Shown in pieces: positions 44,201-56,345 of a DNA stretch of 64,000 nucleotides. Within the stretch, counting starts at the first letter, position 1; every line of letters starts with the position of its first letter. Under the pieces are notes generated by a model. It saw only the letters and a program-made list of their open reading frames with translations. It did no database searches and was not told the DNA's origin. Origin of the DNA: Nageia nagi (Eukaryota; Pinophyta); NCBI GenBank assembly GCA_050084985.1, contig JBITNC010000001.1:170190001-170254000 (forward strand). Reading direction: 5' to 3'. Both the position numbers and the translations under genes were made by a program.

Positions 44201-45240
44201 ATGTTGGGGGTTTAGTCAAAGTTTACATTAATGATGATCCTAAAAAATCATAAAATCATTTATATCAATGATGTTTTGATCAAGTTTGACCATGATCTAG
44301 CTAGGTCCATTTTAGTCAAGTATCACAAACTCTTTTCCTTTAGTTATGATGATATGTTGGTCTTAGATCCAAATCTTGATGTACATAACATCATAACATA
44401 TCTTGATGCAAAATTGATCAAGAAAAATCTTACGAAAGTCAATCTAGCCTAATGCCCTATGATCAAGGATGAGCTTCAAAATCTTTTGAATGCTCATTTC
44501 ATAGAACCTACTAATTATATCATGTGGGTTTCCAATATGGTTCCCATCAGTAGGTTTGATGGTTGTATCTACATTCCCATAGATTTTAATTAACTTAACA
44601 TAGAATATCCTAAGGAATATTTTCCTCTACCCAATATCGATATCTTTGTTGATAATACTATAGGGTATAAGATGTTGTCCCTTATGGATGATTTTTTTGG
44701 ATATAATCAAATTTGGTTTAGTCCCAAAGATCAACATAAAATAACCTTCATTAACCATTGGGATACCTATTGCTATAAGGTCATGTATTTCCATCTTAAG
44801 AATACTAGATCCACCTATCAAAGAGCCATGACCTATATCTTCCATGAAATGATGCACGATATTATGGAAGATTATGTTGATGATGTTTTAAGCAAGTCCA
44901 AAACATTTGAAGAACATTAGGACATTATTCACAAGGTATTTCATTGTCTTCTCCAACATAATATTATGTTGAATCCTAATAAGTGTGTCTTTAGTGTCAC
45001 ATCCAATAAGCTCTTAGGGTTCATCATGTCCAAGATAGGTAGTGAGATTCACCCTAAAAAGGTCAAAGCCATCATGGATTTTCATCCTCCCCACAATGTC
45101 AAATCTTGAGGATTATTTAAGGTAAAATCCATGGCATCCATTGCTTCATAGCTTAGCTTTAGGATAAGTATCATCCTTTCAATGAGCTCTTGGAGAAGGG
45201 CATTGTCTTCAAGTGGAATGAAAAGTGTCAATAATATTTT
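44201..45240 (+). pseudogene. G1 reverse transcriptase
   Basis: Motifs in order are VPISRFDGCIYIPIDF, LPNIDIFVDNTIGYKM, LSLMDDFFGYNQIWFSPKDQ, HKITFINHWDTYCYKVMYFH, LKNTRSTYQRAMTYIFHEMM and HDIMEDYVDDVLSKSKTFEE (YVDD at 44873-44884). Then come LLQHNIMLNPNKCVFSV and LLGFIMSKIGSEIHPKKV. These are fingers, palm and thumb of a Ty3/gypsy RT. An 82-codon open frame covers the palm. Substitution stops and a frameshift after KAIMDFHPPHN break it. The catalytic residues are kept. Confidence 0.88.
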
Positions 45241-46359
45241 TATGATATCAAGCAATATCTCACCAATCCTCCTATCTTGATTTCTCCTAGTGTATCCATT
45301 TTTGCCTCTATTTTTTGATTTTTGATTTTTCTTTTGGTATCATGATTACCCAAAAGAATGATCAAAGTAAAGAACAAGCAATATACTAACTTAATTGCAA
45401 CCTTATTGATTAAGAGATTAGATATATCTATATATAGTATCTTTGCCTTACCATTATTTTTGTAGCCAATAAATTACATCATTACATGCTTAATCATATG
45501 ATATAGGTAATTTCTTATGCTAATCCACTCCAATACTGAGTACATGATGAGCAAGGCTTACTATAATTATCAAATATATAAGTGGATCATGTTTTCATTG
45601 GAGTTTGATCATAAGTTTGTTAGTAAGAAATCCATTAATGGCTAGGTCATCATGGATCAATTGGCTAAGGTACCCTTACTAGATAACTCTTCTTTGGATA
45701 TCAATATCCCTAATGAGGATATCCTTAAGATTAATGAAGAAGAGAAATTTATCATCACTCATAAGTACTTTGACATGACTATGTACTTCAATAGATCGAA
45801 GTGTGAGAAAGGGGGTGGTGTGAAAGTTGTCTTCTTCATGCCTTAGGATGTCCCTATCTCTTATTCTTTCATGTTGATTTTTGCTTGCACCAATAATAAT
45901 GCAAAGTACAAAGTCTTGATTCTAGGTCTTAAGATTTCCATCAAGGTTAAGATTGAGAGACTCATGATCTATGGTGATTCTCTCTTGTTCATTAACCAAA
46001 TCCTTAGATTTTATTAGTGTTATAATGAACTCATTAAATATTATAGAGGGAATATTTTCAAAATTCTTAAGTGCTATAAAATCTATAAGATCAAGTTAGC
46101 CCCTAGGTCATCCAATAGGTTCATGGATATGATGGCTTATATAGGATCACTCATTCCACCTAATCCTCATCAATGTTTCCAGCATGTGGAAGTTGTGACT
46201 ATTAAGGAGTCATCACTCAAGTCACCTTCACCTTATCCTCTTGCTAAAGCTAGTATTAGTGAGATTTTAGTCAAGTCTCAAGACTTGTGGTACAAGCAGC
46301 TTCATGAGTATCTCAAGTGGAATGCCCTTATTCCCAATATGTCTCTTAGTGAGGAGTGA
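45241..46359 (+). pseudogene. G1 RNase H and second (Tat-type) RNase H
   Basis: The first RNase H is weak: FYDIKQYLTNPPILISP, GIMITQKNDQSKEQAIY, then MLIHSNTEYMMSKAYYNY, KWIMFSLEFDHKFVSKKS and DQLAKVPLLDNSS. A second RNase H lies at about 45766-46135: FDMTMYFNRSKCEKGGGVKV, VFFMP, CTNNNAKYKVLILGLKI, RLMIYGDSLLFINQI and LAPRSSNRFMDMMAYIGS. The F-D..-..GGG.-.....TNN-A-Y..LI.GL, GDS and R..N signature marks the extra RNase H found in the Tat lineage. The last part (46123-46359) leads to integrase. Two stops are in this domain. G2 lacks it. Confidence 0.75.
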
Positions 46360-47230
46360 GTTTTTAGTCATCAAGCGACTTGGTATGCACTTTTATGGGA
46401 TGTAATATACAAGTGATTCTTTAATAGAGTCCTCCTTTGTTGTCTTGAGCATTACAACCAAAAGATTACCATATCAATTTTCATGATGACATTTATGGTG
46501 GATACCTTAATGGAACTACTATCACTAAATGAATCCTATGTATGGGTTATTATTGGCCTACCATGGAATTTCATTGTAATGAATATATCAAGTGTTAGCA
46601 ACATGCTCATCTTTGGCATATCATATCTTAGCTCCTTTAGTGTATCCAGGCCATGTGGCCTTTTATCTAGCGGGGTTTTGATCTTATCAATCAATTCATT
46701 CTGCCTTCATCTAAAGTTCATAAGTTCATTATAATTTCCATTGAGTACCTTACCAAGTAGGTCTAGGTAGTTCCTCTCATCTCTACTATAGGTCCAAAGA
46801 TCTCATCTTTTATGGGCATATCACACTAGCATTCAAATGCCCATGGGTGTTACTCCCTTCTCTCTCATATACAATTTTGAGGCTATCATGTCTCTTGAGC
46901 TTGAGATCCCCTCCTTCCATGTGTTACTCAAGGACATTATCCTCAATAAAAAGACTCATTAGGCTTAGCTAAATCAGCTTATTTTGCTTGATGAGATATG
47001 CATCAACACAATTGAGAATCATAAGGTTTATCAATAGCATCTAAAGTGAGCATTCAAAGATAAAGTCTATCCTCATGAGTTTCAAGTTGGTGACCTTGTT
47101 CTAAAAGAGAATCAATAGCAATCCCATCTTGAGCATCCTCTTAGGGACAAGTTTTCCCTTAATTGGCTAGGCCCCTACATTGTCTAGCACAAGATTGATT
47201 TGAGCTATCTCAAAAATTTAGAAGGATAGG
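46360..47230 (+). pseudogene. G1 integrase
   Basis: The zinc-finger region reads HGGYLNGTT-like (GGYLNGTTITK), CMGYYWPTMEFHCNEYIKC and MWPF-..GFDLINQF, typical of gypsy integrase. Later come AHGCYSLLSHIQF and AFKDKVYPHEFQVGDLVLKE, with HPLRDKFSLNWLGPYIV, the C-terminal GD.VL...-...G.KF-..W.GPY.V motif. The D,D-35-E core is broken by frameshifts and several stops. The end at about 47230 is the end of pol. Confidence 0.75.
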
Positions 47231-49900
47231 AAGAGCTTGAATTTATCAATATTATTCATATTCATACTTTCTATTCTTTATCTTTACTTTTTTAATTTAT
47301 GTGTCCATCTTTTCATCTCTTATTTTGCATTTATTTTCTCATATTATCTTGATTTCCTTCATCATTTCATCCATGCTGAATTGGAGGATGATACCTTATG
47401 TGTAGGTATTTATTTTTTGCATGGGCATTTTATTACCTTGTATCATTCTACTTGTTTCATTTTAAATCATATTATCAAGATTCATTACTAGAGCCTATCC
47501 TTCCTTTCATGATTGTGCATTCATACACACTATGGGATTTGATAACAATCACTCATCTCCTAGACATCATGTATCATGTCATTCTTCATTTATGCATTTA
47601 TCACCATATTTTTTCACTTGCATTGATTATATTATTTAGTATCAATCTTGGTATTCATCTAGGGTTAACCATTGGAAATTCTCTCTTGATTCCCTAGTAG
47701 AGAAAGCATAATCTTGAACATGCATGGAAGTCAATCCCTTATATACCTAGATGAGCCAATATATTCTTGTCTATTTATTGTATTTCATTGTATCATTAAC
47801 ATCATTGTATGTCCATTTGTGTCTATTATCATATTGTCCCATATGTGGTTCCTAATGAGGATGTAACCCCTTGGGTCATAGCCACCTTGGGTTTCCTTTA
47901 GTCATTAACTCGAGTTTGATTATAGGTTGTGACTATCATGGTTTTTAAGGGATATCCTTATGTTAAAGATAACCTAGTGACACATTTTGACATCCTTCAA
48001 TGCTCATCTCCCTTTTTTCACTTAGCACTCTTTTATCATTTTCATCATTCAAGTTCCCATGTATTATAATCTTTTTTTCATATTATGGCATTTGGATGCT
48101 TTATTTATCATTGGTCTTCATACCCATTATCTTTATTTTGATCATTTTGACTATTTTAACTATTTTGATGCTTGCTCTAATTCATTACTTAGTCCTATGC
48201 AATGCCTTGATATGTGTGCATGTTTTATGGTAATTTCTTACCTATTTTTAAAACTTAGTCTTTTATGGTATTTTTGTGTCATTTTAAGTCACCCATTCAA
48301 TTTTGTCAAATTTTGAAGTCATTTGCTAGCATCTCAAATTTTAGAGATGCAAGTCCTAAAATTCACCCCTTGTAAAAATTGCCTTTTTGAGTTTTCTTAT
48401 TGAAGTGTGAAATGATGTCCATTTCCAATTATGTATTTTTTTATTCTTCATTGATATAAACATGGTCACCATGTTAAATTTTAGGTTTATAGCTCATCAT
48501 TTGATGCCTTTTAGAAAGACAAATTGAGAGCTACTTGGAATGACACCCTTTCAATGGCCACTAAAGGATGTTACAACTTGATAACTTGCCTTTAGTTTGG
48601 GATTTGTAAATAGGACAAATGAAATCCATTTGATCCTACACTTAGATCAAATTACCTAGAATCATGTTGTCAAATCTGTTTGGAATTTCAGCATGGTAGA
48701 TGGTTGATATCCTTCATCGAAGTTCATATTTTTTTACTTTTTCATTTGTCAAAAATTTGTTTAAATCCTATTCTAGGCTAATTTGTGATGTCATTTCTAT
48801 GTCAATTTGAGTGAGTTTATCTTGTTATCATTACATGACATGTTTGATTGTATTTATGGTACAATCAATTTTCATGCTTATGATGTCTTATGTGGGCTCA
48901 CTTAGTCACACATATTATCTTTTTAAGTGATTTTGTTATGCTTGCATAGTCAATTTAATGTTATTTCATTCATATTGTGTAATCATGACCATTCTTGCTT
49001 GTCAATTGTTATCATTTTCCAATCATCATGATTTATTGTTTGTCTATTCTTTTTCAAATTGTCATTAATTATCAAGGTATCATTATTCATTAATTATCAT
49101 TATTTGTCATTATTTAATTATCAGTGTGTATATAGATTGTTATCTTTTCTCATCTATGTCTTACTTATTATCACTATAATGTAGGTGTTCATTTTACATT
49201 ATCATGTCTATCAATCATATTTTTGTTATTTGCATTAATTTTTATCATGAATATTTGCTTTTAGGTCTTTTTTTGTTCATTTTATGATTAGGAATTATTT
49301 GTTGTTATGTATTCATATGTATATGTGTCCATTATGTGATTATTGCATACATTTTGTGTTCCATACATATAATTCATTGTTACCTCATTTTGTATGTTTT
49401 ATACATGCATACATGCATGTCATTCATTCTTACTTATTACTTATGTGTGTTTTATGCATTCATTCCCATTGTATTTTATACATACATTTGCATTATTTAT
49501 CCATACACCACATTTTACCTATGCATACATGTAACCCTATAACATTATACATTGCACATCATCATTAACACATGTCATAATAAAAGAAAAAGCACATGCA
49601 TACCATCACATCATATACCATACACAAACATATAAACATAATCATACATAAAATAAACATCCATTCACATATAAGCATAATAACATATAAATCCAAAATG
49701 CATAAATCATAACTAAATAACCATAGTGCATATCAATACTATCCATAACCATATCGTAATGTATATCATACATACATGTCCATAAATATCCATAAGTGTC
49801 TCATAGATCCTCAAAAACATGTACATATATGCCAAAATACATGTATTTATTACAAAATCTTATGCACATAGGTGCATATCAAAGTATAATGCCATCAACC
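47231..49900. other. G1 spacer between pol and PMD ORF
   Basis: It is T-rich on the plus strand, and long hydrophobic ORFs here are by-products of that. The block 47500-48010 aligns with the minus strand of G2 26780-27330 although no frame is kept. At 49100-49870 there are low-complexity runs (ATCATT..., CATACATA..., ATAAACATA...). The matching G2 part is 25200-25700. Confidence 0.55.
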
Positions 49901-51890
49901 CTATCTTAGGGGACTCCTAGTCTCCCCCCCATGTGATGGTGGTGGGGGTATCCTGAACAGTAATTAAGGCCACCATTTGTTGAGGCTCAATAGATGGACT
50001 AAGGCCCTATTCCTCCTTGATGTCACTATATGTGATCAAGATCTTCTTTGCGATCTTGATCATCCTCCCTTGGTTGACTCCTTGATCACTAGGTTGATTG
50101 TGGCTAACTAAATATAAAACATTATCACCTATGCTAGCTCTCAGGACTAGTTTTGCATGATTGCATCATATGTAGCCTACAAAAAATATCCCTACATATG
50201 TAACTTGATCCCTCTTTAGGATTTTTATCTATGTCCACACTAAAACCATATGGACCCTTTTCCTCATCTCTAAGGATTCCCTCTCCTTCTAAAGTGTGAC
50301 CTTCACCACGCTCATATGTTGCACCTTTGCATATGCTACTTGTAGTTGTACTTGTAGCCCATCTCTAGCCTAGATAGCCACATCTCTATCTTATATCACA
50401 ATATCCCTCTCCCCTTTTAGAGTGTCTCACTCTACTTCTAGTATGTCATGCTCTTAATGAGTTGCATATGTCTCCAACCAAGCCACATCTCTATCCACCA
50501 TGGTCATGTTACACTCTTGGATCAGCTATGCATCATGTGCCTCTTATCTCTTATCCATGATGTATATCCATTGGTCAAACTCAGGATCCTTGACTCCCCC
50601 TCTAGCCTCTCTAATGCCATGATCCATTGATTATTATCCTATTGGCTCATTGACTACTAGTGGTGATGGTGGTGGTGTTGCCTCATCCCATGTTGGAGGT
50701 ACTTGTAATCTCCCATTTATGTATACTTAATCCTACTATAAAGCCCACCATGTATCATTTTCCACTATCATATCAATATTATCTAGATATAGTACCATAA
50801 TGGCCTCATTAGGTGCATCATATTGAGGATTGTATCTCTTTTGAGGTAGATCCCCCTATACCACCACACATTTATATAGCTATGGCTTAGTAGGCACATC
50901 TTGCTTGATGCAAAACTCATGTATTACTTGCTCATACTAGAACACCTCCACATCCCTCAACCTCTTCCTGTGTACATCATAAGACCTCTTGACATGAGCC
51001 AACTACTCAACATCCTCAATCCAAGCTAATACCTTCTTTAAAACCCTTTAAATGATGTCCTCCACTCATAAGCTGGCCCACATGTTGCAATGCTAGACAT
51101 ACATCCCCTCATAGGATCTCCTGCATAAAGATTCATATACCCTAGCCCATGTCCTGGCATAGGGTAGCTCTCACCTTGCTACAAGTACCTATAGATTTGC
51201 AACCTCTATGTTATGGATCTCATACAATAGGTTATGGGGTTGCACCACCTGCACATGCTCCCACACCTAGATCTATATCAATAATAATGTATTTAGTCCC
51301 ATCCTATCTCTCTCTATTTTCTAATTGTTGATACTTATACTACAGAATCATGAGGGTCTAATCATAAATCATACCTTCCTCCACTATGTCTCTAAATACA
51401 TCCAATAGGTTCAAGGGGAACCTATGACGACTGGTATTTGGGAGAAGGAAGTTTCTTATCATTATCATGACAATCATTGCCTATGGACTCAATAACATAT
51501 CATCTTATATTATGGTGTAATCAAACTCCTTATGGATTATGTTAATTATCTTTCACCTATCCTTGAACATCCTTTGCATTGCCCCTCTCTTGGAGGGGAC
51601 CTCCATGATTATAGCAACCTCAATGGGCACCTAGAATATTTGATATATATTCTCTAATATGATAGTCATTTCCCCTATCAAGAAATGAAAGGTGTTGCAC
51701 TAGATATCCTAATGCTCCACTAGTGTCCATATATATGCTTGATTAATAATGATCACTCATAACTATGCAGCACTAGCTAATCCCATGGCCTCCAACTACA
51801 TCCAATTATCCTCATAGAGGACCTTTTGCACATACTCAAGATCAACCAAAACTTGTGCCAGGTCTTTTCCTGGAACTAATTCAAGTAATT
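49901..51890 (-). pseudogene. G1 antisense ORF: plant mobile domain (PMD) protein
   Basis: The minus strand, opposite to pol, reads DQAYIWTLVEH (with a likely Gln stop), CNTFHFLIGEMTIILENIYQ, VPIEVAIIMEVPSKRGAMQR, MFKDR, NFLLPNTSRHRFPLNLLDVF and RDIVEEGMIYD. It lines up with the G2 PMD (CNTFYFLTGEMTIMFKVIYR, NFLLPNTSRHKIPYNLLDIV). The tail at 50180-50700 has VDRDVAWLETYATH, DTLKGERDIVI and RDGLQVQLQVAYAKVQHM, a coiled coil like that of G2. Most stops are TAG or TGA at Gln, Trp or Arg positions, and a few frameshifts exist. Position, orientation and domain order are the same in both copies, so the ORF belongs to the family. Confidence 0.72.
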
Positions 51891-52934
51891 ATCATCTTAG
51901 TATTCCTAATCAAAGTCAGTGTGTTCCTACAATGTTAAGTTAATCATTTTTATCTTAAGTTAGTATTTATTTTATGATCTATCTTATGTCTTATTGACTT
52001 GTTTGATTTCTAAGGTTGTCTATGTCATACATTTGTCTATCCATAAAATTTGGTTGTGTTATTTTCAAAATTTTATTACTTTTATCTAGTTTTTCTAACT
52101 AGTCTATAGTAGGTCAATTAGGGTTTTCCAACTATTTCCCTATAGACTAGTTGGGTAGTTAGCTAATTGATTGATTGGTCTTGAGTCCATCCAATTTGGT
52201 TCTAACTGGTGAGGTGCCAATCAATCCCTAAATCAAGACTAGTCTGCACCCCATCGGTTAGTAAAGCTAACAAGGAAAATAAAAACTCACATCTCGAGCT
52301 TAAAAAACTTTAAAAATACATAAATATAAGTATTTTAATAAAAATATAATCTACTAAATAGATTTTAAACATCTCTATGATCATTTTGACTACTATTTTA
52401 TCTGATTGGTTTGGTATTTTGCAAAAAATATGATGCCCTATGTTTGTGTGTATATCCTATAACTATGGTCAAATTAAACTAATTTTAATCATTAATAATG
52501 TAAGCAAAGTTCAATTTCACCACTAAACTTCATGTACACTAACTACCTACACTTTCAAAATTGAAAATTGATGAGTTTTATAGCTATATACTTGCTTATA
52601 TGGGTGATCTTATCCTCCTGTATGTGGGTCACATGGTAGGTCCTATCCATCTCTTGCTATAGCCACCATCTTTCTTATTCCATAAAGATAAATATCTAGC
52701 TCAAGAAAGTGACAAATCCTCCCCTTGGTTAGAGCTCAAATCCCTCAACGATAAGTATGCATATGATAAAATTGAGTTGGCTTTTTTTATTTTTAACCCA
52801 TTGCAATCTTAACTGATCAATCAATTGGTAAACCAATATATCGATCTGTTTAAGTGATTTCTTTAGCTGATCCTATTAACTATCATGTTGATTAGCCTAA
52901 TTGACCTACAATATATTGGTTAGATCTAACTTTT
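51891..52934. other. G1 spacer between PMD ORF and 3' repeats
   Basis: No coding sequence. AACTAGTCTATAG- and TTAGCTAATTGATTG-like stretches recall G2 22040-22900 on the opposite strand. Confidence 0.45.
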
Positions 52935-53160
52935 TCATTTTTATTACTTTTACCATTTGACTATTAGAATATAGCAGAATCATTAATCATTTTACCCTTC
53001 AATTGTTGGTGCAAAGAAGAATCATTAATCATTTTACCATTCTACTATTGGGGTAACATAGAATCATTGATCATTCTATCCTTCAAATATTGGAACAAAG
53101 AAACATTATTGATCATTCTACCCTTCAACTATTGCACCAAAGTGAAGATCATTTGCTTCT
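52935..53160. repeat. 42-bp tandem repeat near the 3' end of G1
   Basis: CCCTTCAA-TATTGG-like blocks start at 52995, 53037, 53079 and 53121, a 42-bp period, each followed by AAAG-A--ATCATT-ATCATT. About five copies. It is the counterpart of the G2 array at 20860-21390, which has the reverse-complement core but longer units. Confidence 0.75.
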
Positions 53161-53577
53161 ACTGTTGTTGGTCACTTAATGCAACTACATCCTTTCAACA
53201 TGACTGTGTTGCATCATTGTATAGTATGATTTTTTAGTTTCATTTTATGATCATTTATTTTGAGCACTTTATTGGCATAACTATGTCATTATCATATCTT
53301 ATCTTCTCAAGTATTGATTTGTTATGACATGATAGTATTGGTATTACAAGGTGTTATAGTCATATGTACTCCTCAACATGATTATGTCATTTGTATCATA
53401 GCCTATTGTGTTGAGGTACATATTGGTTATGGAATGATAGTGTTGGAATCACAAGGTGTTATAGACATATGTGCTCTCAGCATGATTATGTTGATCCTAT
53501 CACCATAATACACACCAACATTACATCACATACACTTCACTTATTTTTGTATCGCATATCACATCTCGCAAAAAAGA

Positions 53578-53593
53578 ACACAAAAGGGGTATA
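53578..53593 (+). other. Polypurine tract of G1
   Basis: ACACAAAAGGGGTATA directly precedes the LTR start TGTAAACACC. This is the same arrangement as G2's AAAAAGGGGCATT before TGTAAAAACC. Confidence 0.7.
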
Positions 53594-54328
53594 TGTAAAC
53601 ACCTAAAAATCATTCATTTGCCTAGCTTAGGTGATTCAAAATGATTTAGTCTACCTTGTAGCTTATCATGAATTATCATCTTGTAAACCCTACATAATAG
53701 CATTCGCATGATCATTTTTGGTAACTTAGCTCTTTGTTATCATTTAGGTAACCTAGCCCTAACTAACCTACTAGCTAGGGGATCAATTGGCCAATTATGG
53801 TGAAAACCATAACTGACCTATTGATTGTTCACTATAAAAATAAAAATATTAATTTCAAATCATTTCACAGCAACACCAACATATATCTCATGAGTTCTTG
53901 CATGTTTAACCCTCTTTCCACTATGTGCATGAACTTTTGCAGCTTGATACCTTCCATGTGAGCTCAACCCATCACTTCTAAGGAAAAATGATGATTCTTA
54001 TTTTCATATTGCAAATGAATCTTGGGGAAACTCATATGATTTGGATTTTAATTAGGACTAACATTATTTCAAGTATTTTTGTAGGTTTTAGAGGTTAATC
54101 AAAAGCACCAACTCATATCCTTTTGGTCATTTTCTAACCCACTTGTGCATGGTTTCCTTTTAGTATTTCTATGATAGTCTCTTGTATACTTAGGCTATAA
54201 TAGTTTAGTTTATTTTAATCATTAGAAAAATCATTTTAGGTTTTATGTTAGTTTGCATATTAGGCATTGAGCTATTTTTGAGTTCCTTGTTGACTCAAAG
54301 CTTGAAGGATTATAAGCAAACAAGTCAT
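53594..54328 (+). repeat. G1 3' LTR, left part
   Basis: It starts TGTAAACACCTAAAAATCATTC and shares with the reversed G2 LTR the GCTTAGGTGATTCA block, the ACCCATCACTTC block and the AAGTATTTTTG block. That proves family identity. It is cut at 54328 by element D. The remainder would lie beyond elements D and E, outside the window. Confidence 0.7.
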
Positions 54329-54742
54329 TGTTAGGATCCCACATCCTAATAATTACTTAGGTTTATTTATGCTTTAATTAATTTAATTATATGATTGTAT
54401 TGGCTTATAATGTGAACTATCATATTTTGTAAGGTGAAGTGCCATTTTGATTATGAACCGCCAATTAGGGTAGGAGGACTATAAATACTTGTAAGAGTGA
54501 TGAAGAGAACATCTTGGAAAATTATTTATCTTTTGAGTTTTAAGGAGGTAGCCCCCTCAAAGTGGTATATGATTCATATTTCTATTTAGTAAAGTTATTC
54601 TATTATATTATCTACTATTAATATAAGTATCTCATTTCATTTACTTTACTTGATGTATTACAAGTTTTTGGTTATTTCATATTTCAATATTTCCTATGAT
54701 ATTTTTGGTAAAATCCATTTTTAGTCTATTGGGTTCCTAACA
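54329..54742 (+). repeat. 5' LTR of element D
   Basis: It starts TGTTAGGATCCCACATCC and ends GGGTTCCTAACA. A TATA box TATAAATAC lies at 54480-54488. A GTAGCCCCCTC block follows it, shared with the right LTR (AAATCCCCCTC). Confidence 0.85.
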
Positions 54743-54743
54743 T

Positions 54744-54758
54744 CTAGTATTAGTGACT
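54744..54758 (+). other. Primer-binding site of element D
   Basis: CTAGTATTAGTGAC follows the LTR end by one base or so. It is a decayed form of TGGTATCAGAGC (initiator-Met tRNA), with G-to-A and C-to-T changes. Confidence 0.55.
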
Positions 54759-55249
54759 CAATTTTACCACTTGTGGGTAGATTAAGGATTGATATTGTAT
54801 GGTTCTACCCAAAATGCTACCAAAATTTTTGCCAAAACTTTAAGGTCATATCGAGTTGAAAACCTAGATTTTACCCATTTTACAACCAAAACTCTGCCAA
54901 AAGTTTTTCAAAAATCTAGTCTAGTTCATCTACCATAGCTCATGAACACCTTATGTACCATGCCATTCCTATATAACACCCCTCTACCCATCCTCTACAC
55001 ATCCATCTCTTCCTTGTGCATCGACCTTCATGCTACAAGCCACCTCTATTTTTGAAACAACTAGTTTTCGTTATTGAACCCTATTTTTTCTTACCATAAA
55101 TAGCAATTTTTAAAAAGGATAAAAACTTTAGAGGCCATTATATTTCAAACCATAAGGAATTAGGTCATTATCATTTTAAAATGTAGAACCCATACAAATT
55201 TTCAATTCCAAAAATAGCAGTTACTAAAAATAGTAAGTTATGACCTAGC

Positions 55250-56345
55250 TTGTATTTCACATGGAGGGAAGAAGATCTCAAGACCTCATGCTTGAAAAAT
55301 TATCATGGTAGATTCATTGAAGTAGTAGAGAGGCTCATGGGATTGACCACTAAATATGACATGATGAAAAAAGGTCTAATGCAAGTCTAAACATAAAAGT
55401 TCATACAATTTCACAATAACTGACCTCATCCCAAAAGACATAAAGTACAAGCTTTTAACAATATTTAGGGAATAACACTCAAATGTAGGTGCAAGATGTT
55501 CATATGAAAGGCCCCCAAGCCTTCATCCTTCCATGGAAAATGAAGCTAGATTTCCTTAGATTTGATAGAGAGGATTCAACGAGCTAGATTTATATAGAAG
55601 AATAAAATTTTACACCGAATCAAATTCCTAAGGCTCAAAAAGTAAATATTGCTTCTTTCTATTTGGACCATTAGGCTATTCAATGGTACCAATGGTTTGA
55701 AAAAACTAATGGGATCCTAAATTGGAGGGACTTTATATATAATTTGTTGGTAAGGTTGGCCCAAGTGATTTTGCAGATTTCATAGGAGCCCTTACAAGAA
55801 TGCGATAAATATCAATGGTAAAGGAATATTAGAACAATTTGAAAAGCTTACAAATCGAATAAAAGAATTAGATGAATTTTTTTTAGGATTTGCTTTATTA
55901 GTGGGATGAAGGAAGACTTCAAGGTACAACTCAAAATGTTTAATCCTCTTACAATGATACATGCTATTGGATTGGCCAAATTGGTAGAAGATAGATTCAA
56001 TGCCCAACATAGACAAGGGAAAAAGCCATTCAACAAACCCTAAGGTTCTCAAGCTACTCCAAAATCTACCTATTCATTTCAAATTAAGTGACTTAGTAAG
56101 GAGAAAATGAATGAGTGTCAAACAAAGGGTATTTACTATAATTGTGATGAAAAGTATGCACCTGGCCATAAGTTTATTACATAGAGGTTTTATTTGCTTA
56201 ATGTTGATATTTTTGATGATTCGAAGGATGAGAATGTTATTGAGGAAGAAACTAATGAACCTGAACCAACTATGGAAGAAGTTTTTGTAATTTCTTGTAG
56301 TAACCTTGTAAGAATTACAATACCTCAAATAATGAAGGTTCATGT
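55250..56345 (+). pseudogene. Element D gag
   Basis: It begins MEGRRSQDLMLEKL at about 55261. Then come EVVERLMGLTTKYDMMKKGL, KLDFLRFDREDST, QIPKAQKVNIASFYLDH and AIQWYQWFEKTNGILNWRDF. After these are the ISGMKEDFKVQLKMFNPLTM run, HAIGLAKLVEDRFNAQHRQG, and a zinc knuckle with YYNCDEKYAPGHKFIT, where the first Cys is Tyr and the last is Phe. This is the gag of chromoviruses (F.R-FDG.DP..W, Q..-A..-L...A--WF.W). The 5' third has many stops; 55880-56340 is nearly open. It leads directly into protease. Confidence 0.8.

Larger units (their letters stand above)
14170..54328 (+). mobile_element. G1: giant Ty3/gypsy (Tat/Ogre-like) element, 5' truncated, opened by two insertions
   Basis: With elements C (14716-17648) and G2 (19750-41688) removed, the order on the plus strand is gag, protease, G-patch, reverse transcriptase, RNase H, a second RNase H and integrase. 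Then come a spacer of about 2.7 kb, an antisense PMD ORF, a 42-bp repeat array, a polypurine tract and a 3' LTR. The second RNase H and the antisense extra ORF are features of the Tat lineage. The visible part is about 15 kb. The 5' LTR and gag start are not found to the left. The 3' LTR is cut at 54328 by element D. All frames are broken. Confidence 0.75.

Noticed and set aside
47231-48320. Several overlapping open frames of 77-99 codons rich in Leu, Ile, Phe and Tyr, looking like small membrane proteins
   Set aside because: The stretch is T-rich on this strand, so codons for hydrophobic residues arise by composition. The frames overlap, start anywhere and are not kept in the homologous part of G2.
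49284-49568. Two overlapping frames of 94 and 68 codons full of His, Cys and Tyr
   Set aside because: They come from CAT/TAC-type simple repeats (CATACATA, TATGCATT). Not a zinc-binding protein.
55792-56343. Minus-strand open frames of 62-89 codons
   Set aside because: They are antisense to element D gag, whose plus-strand frame has clear gag and zinc-knuckle motifs.
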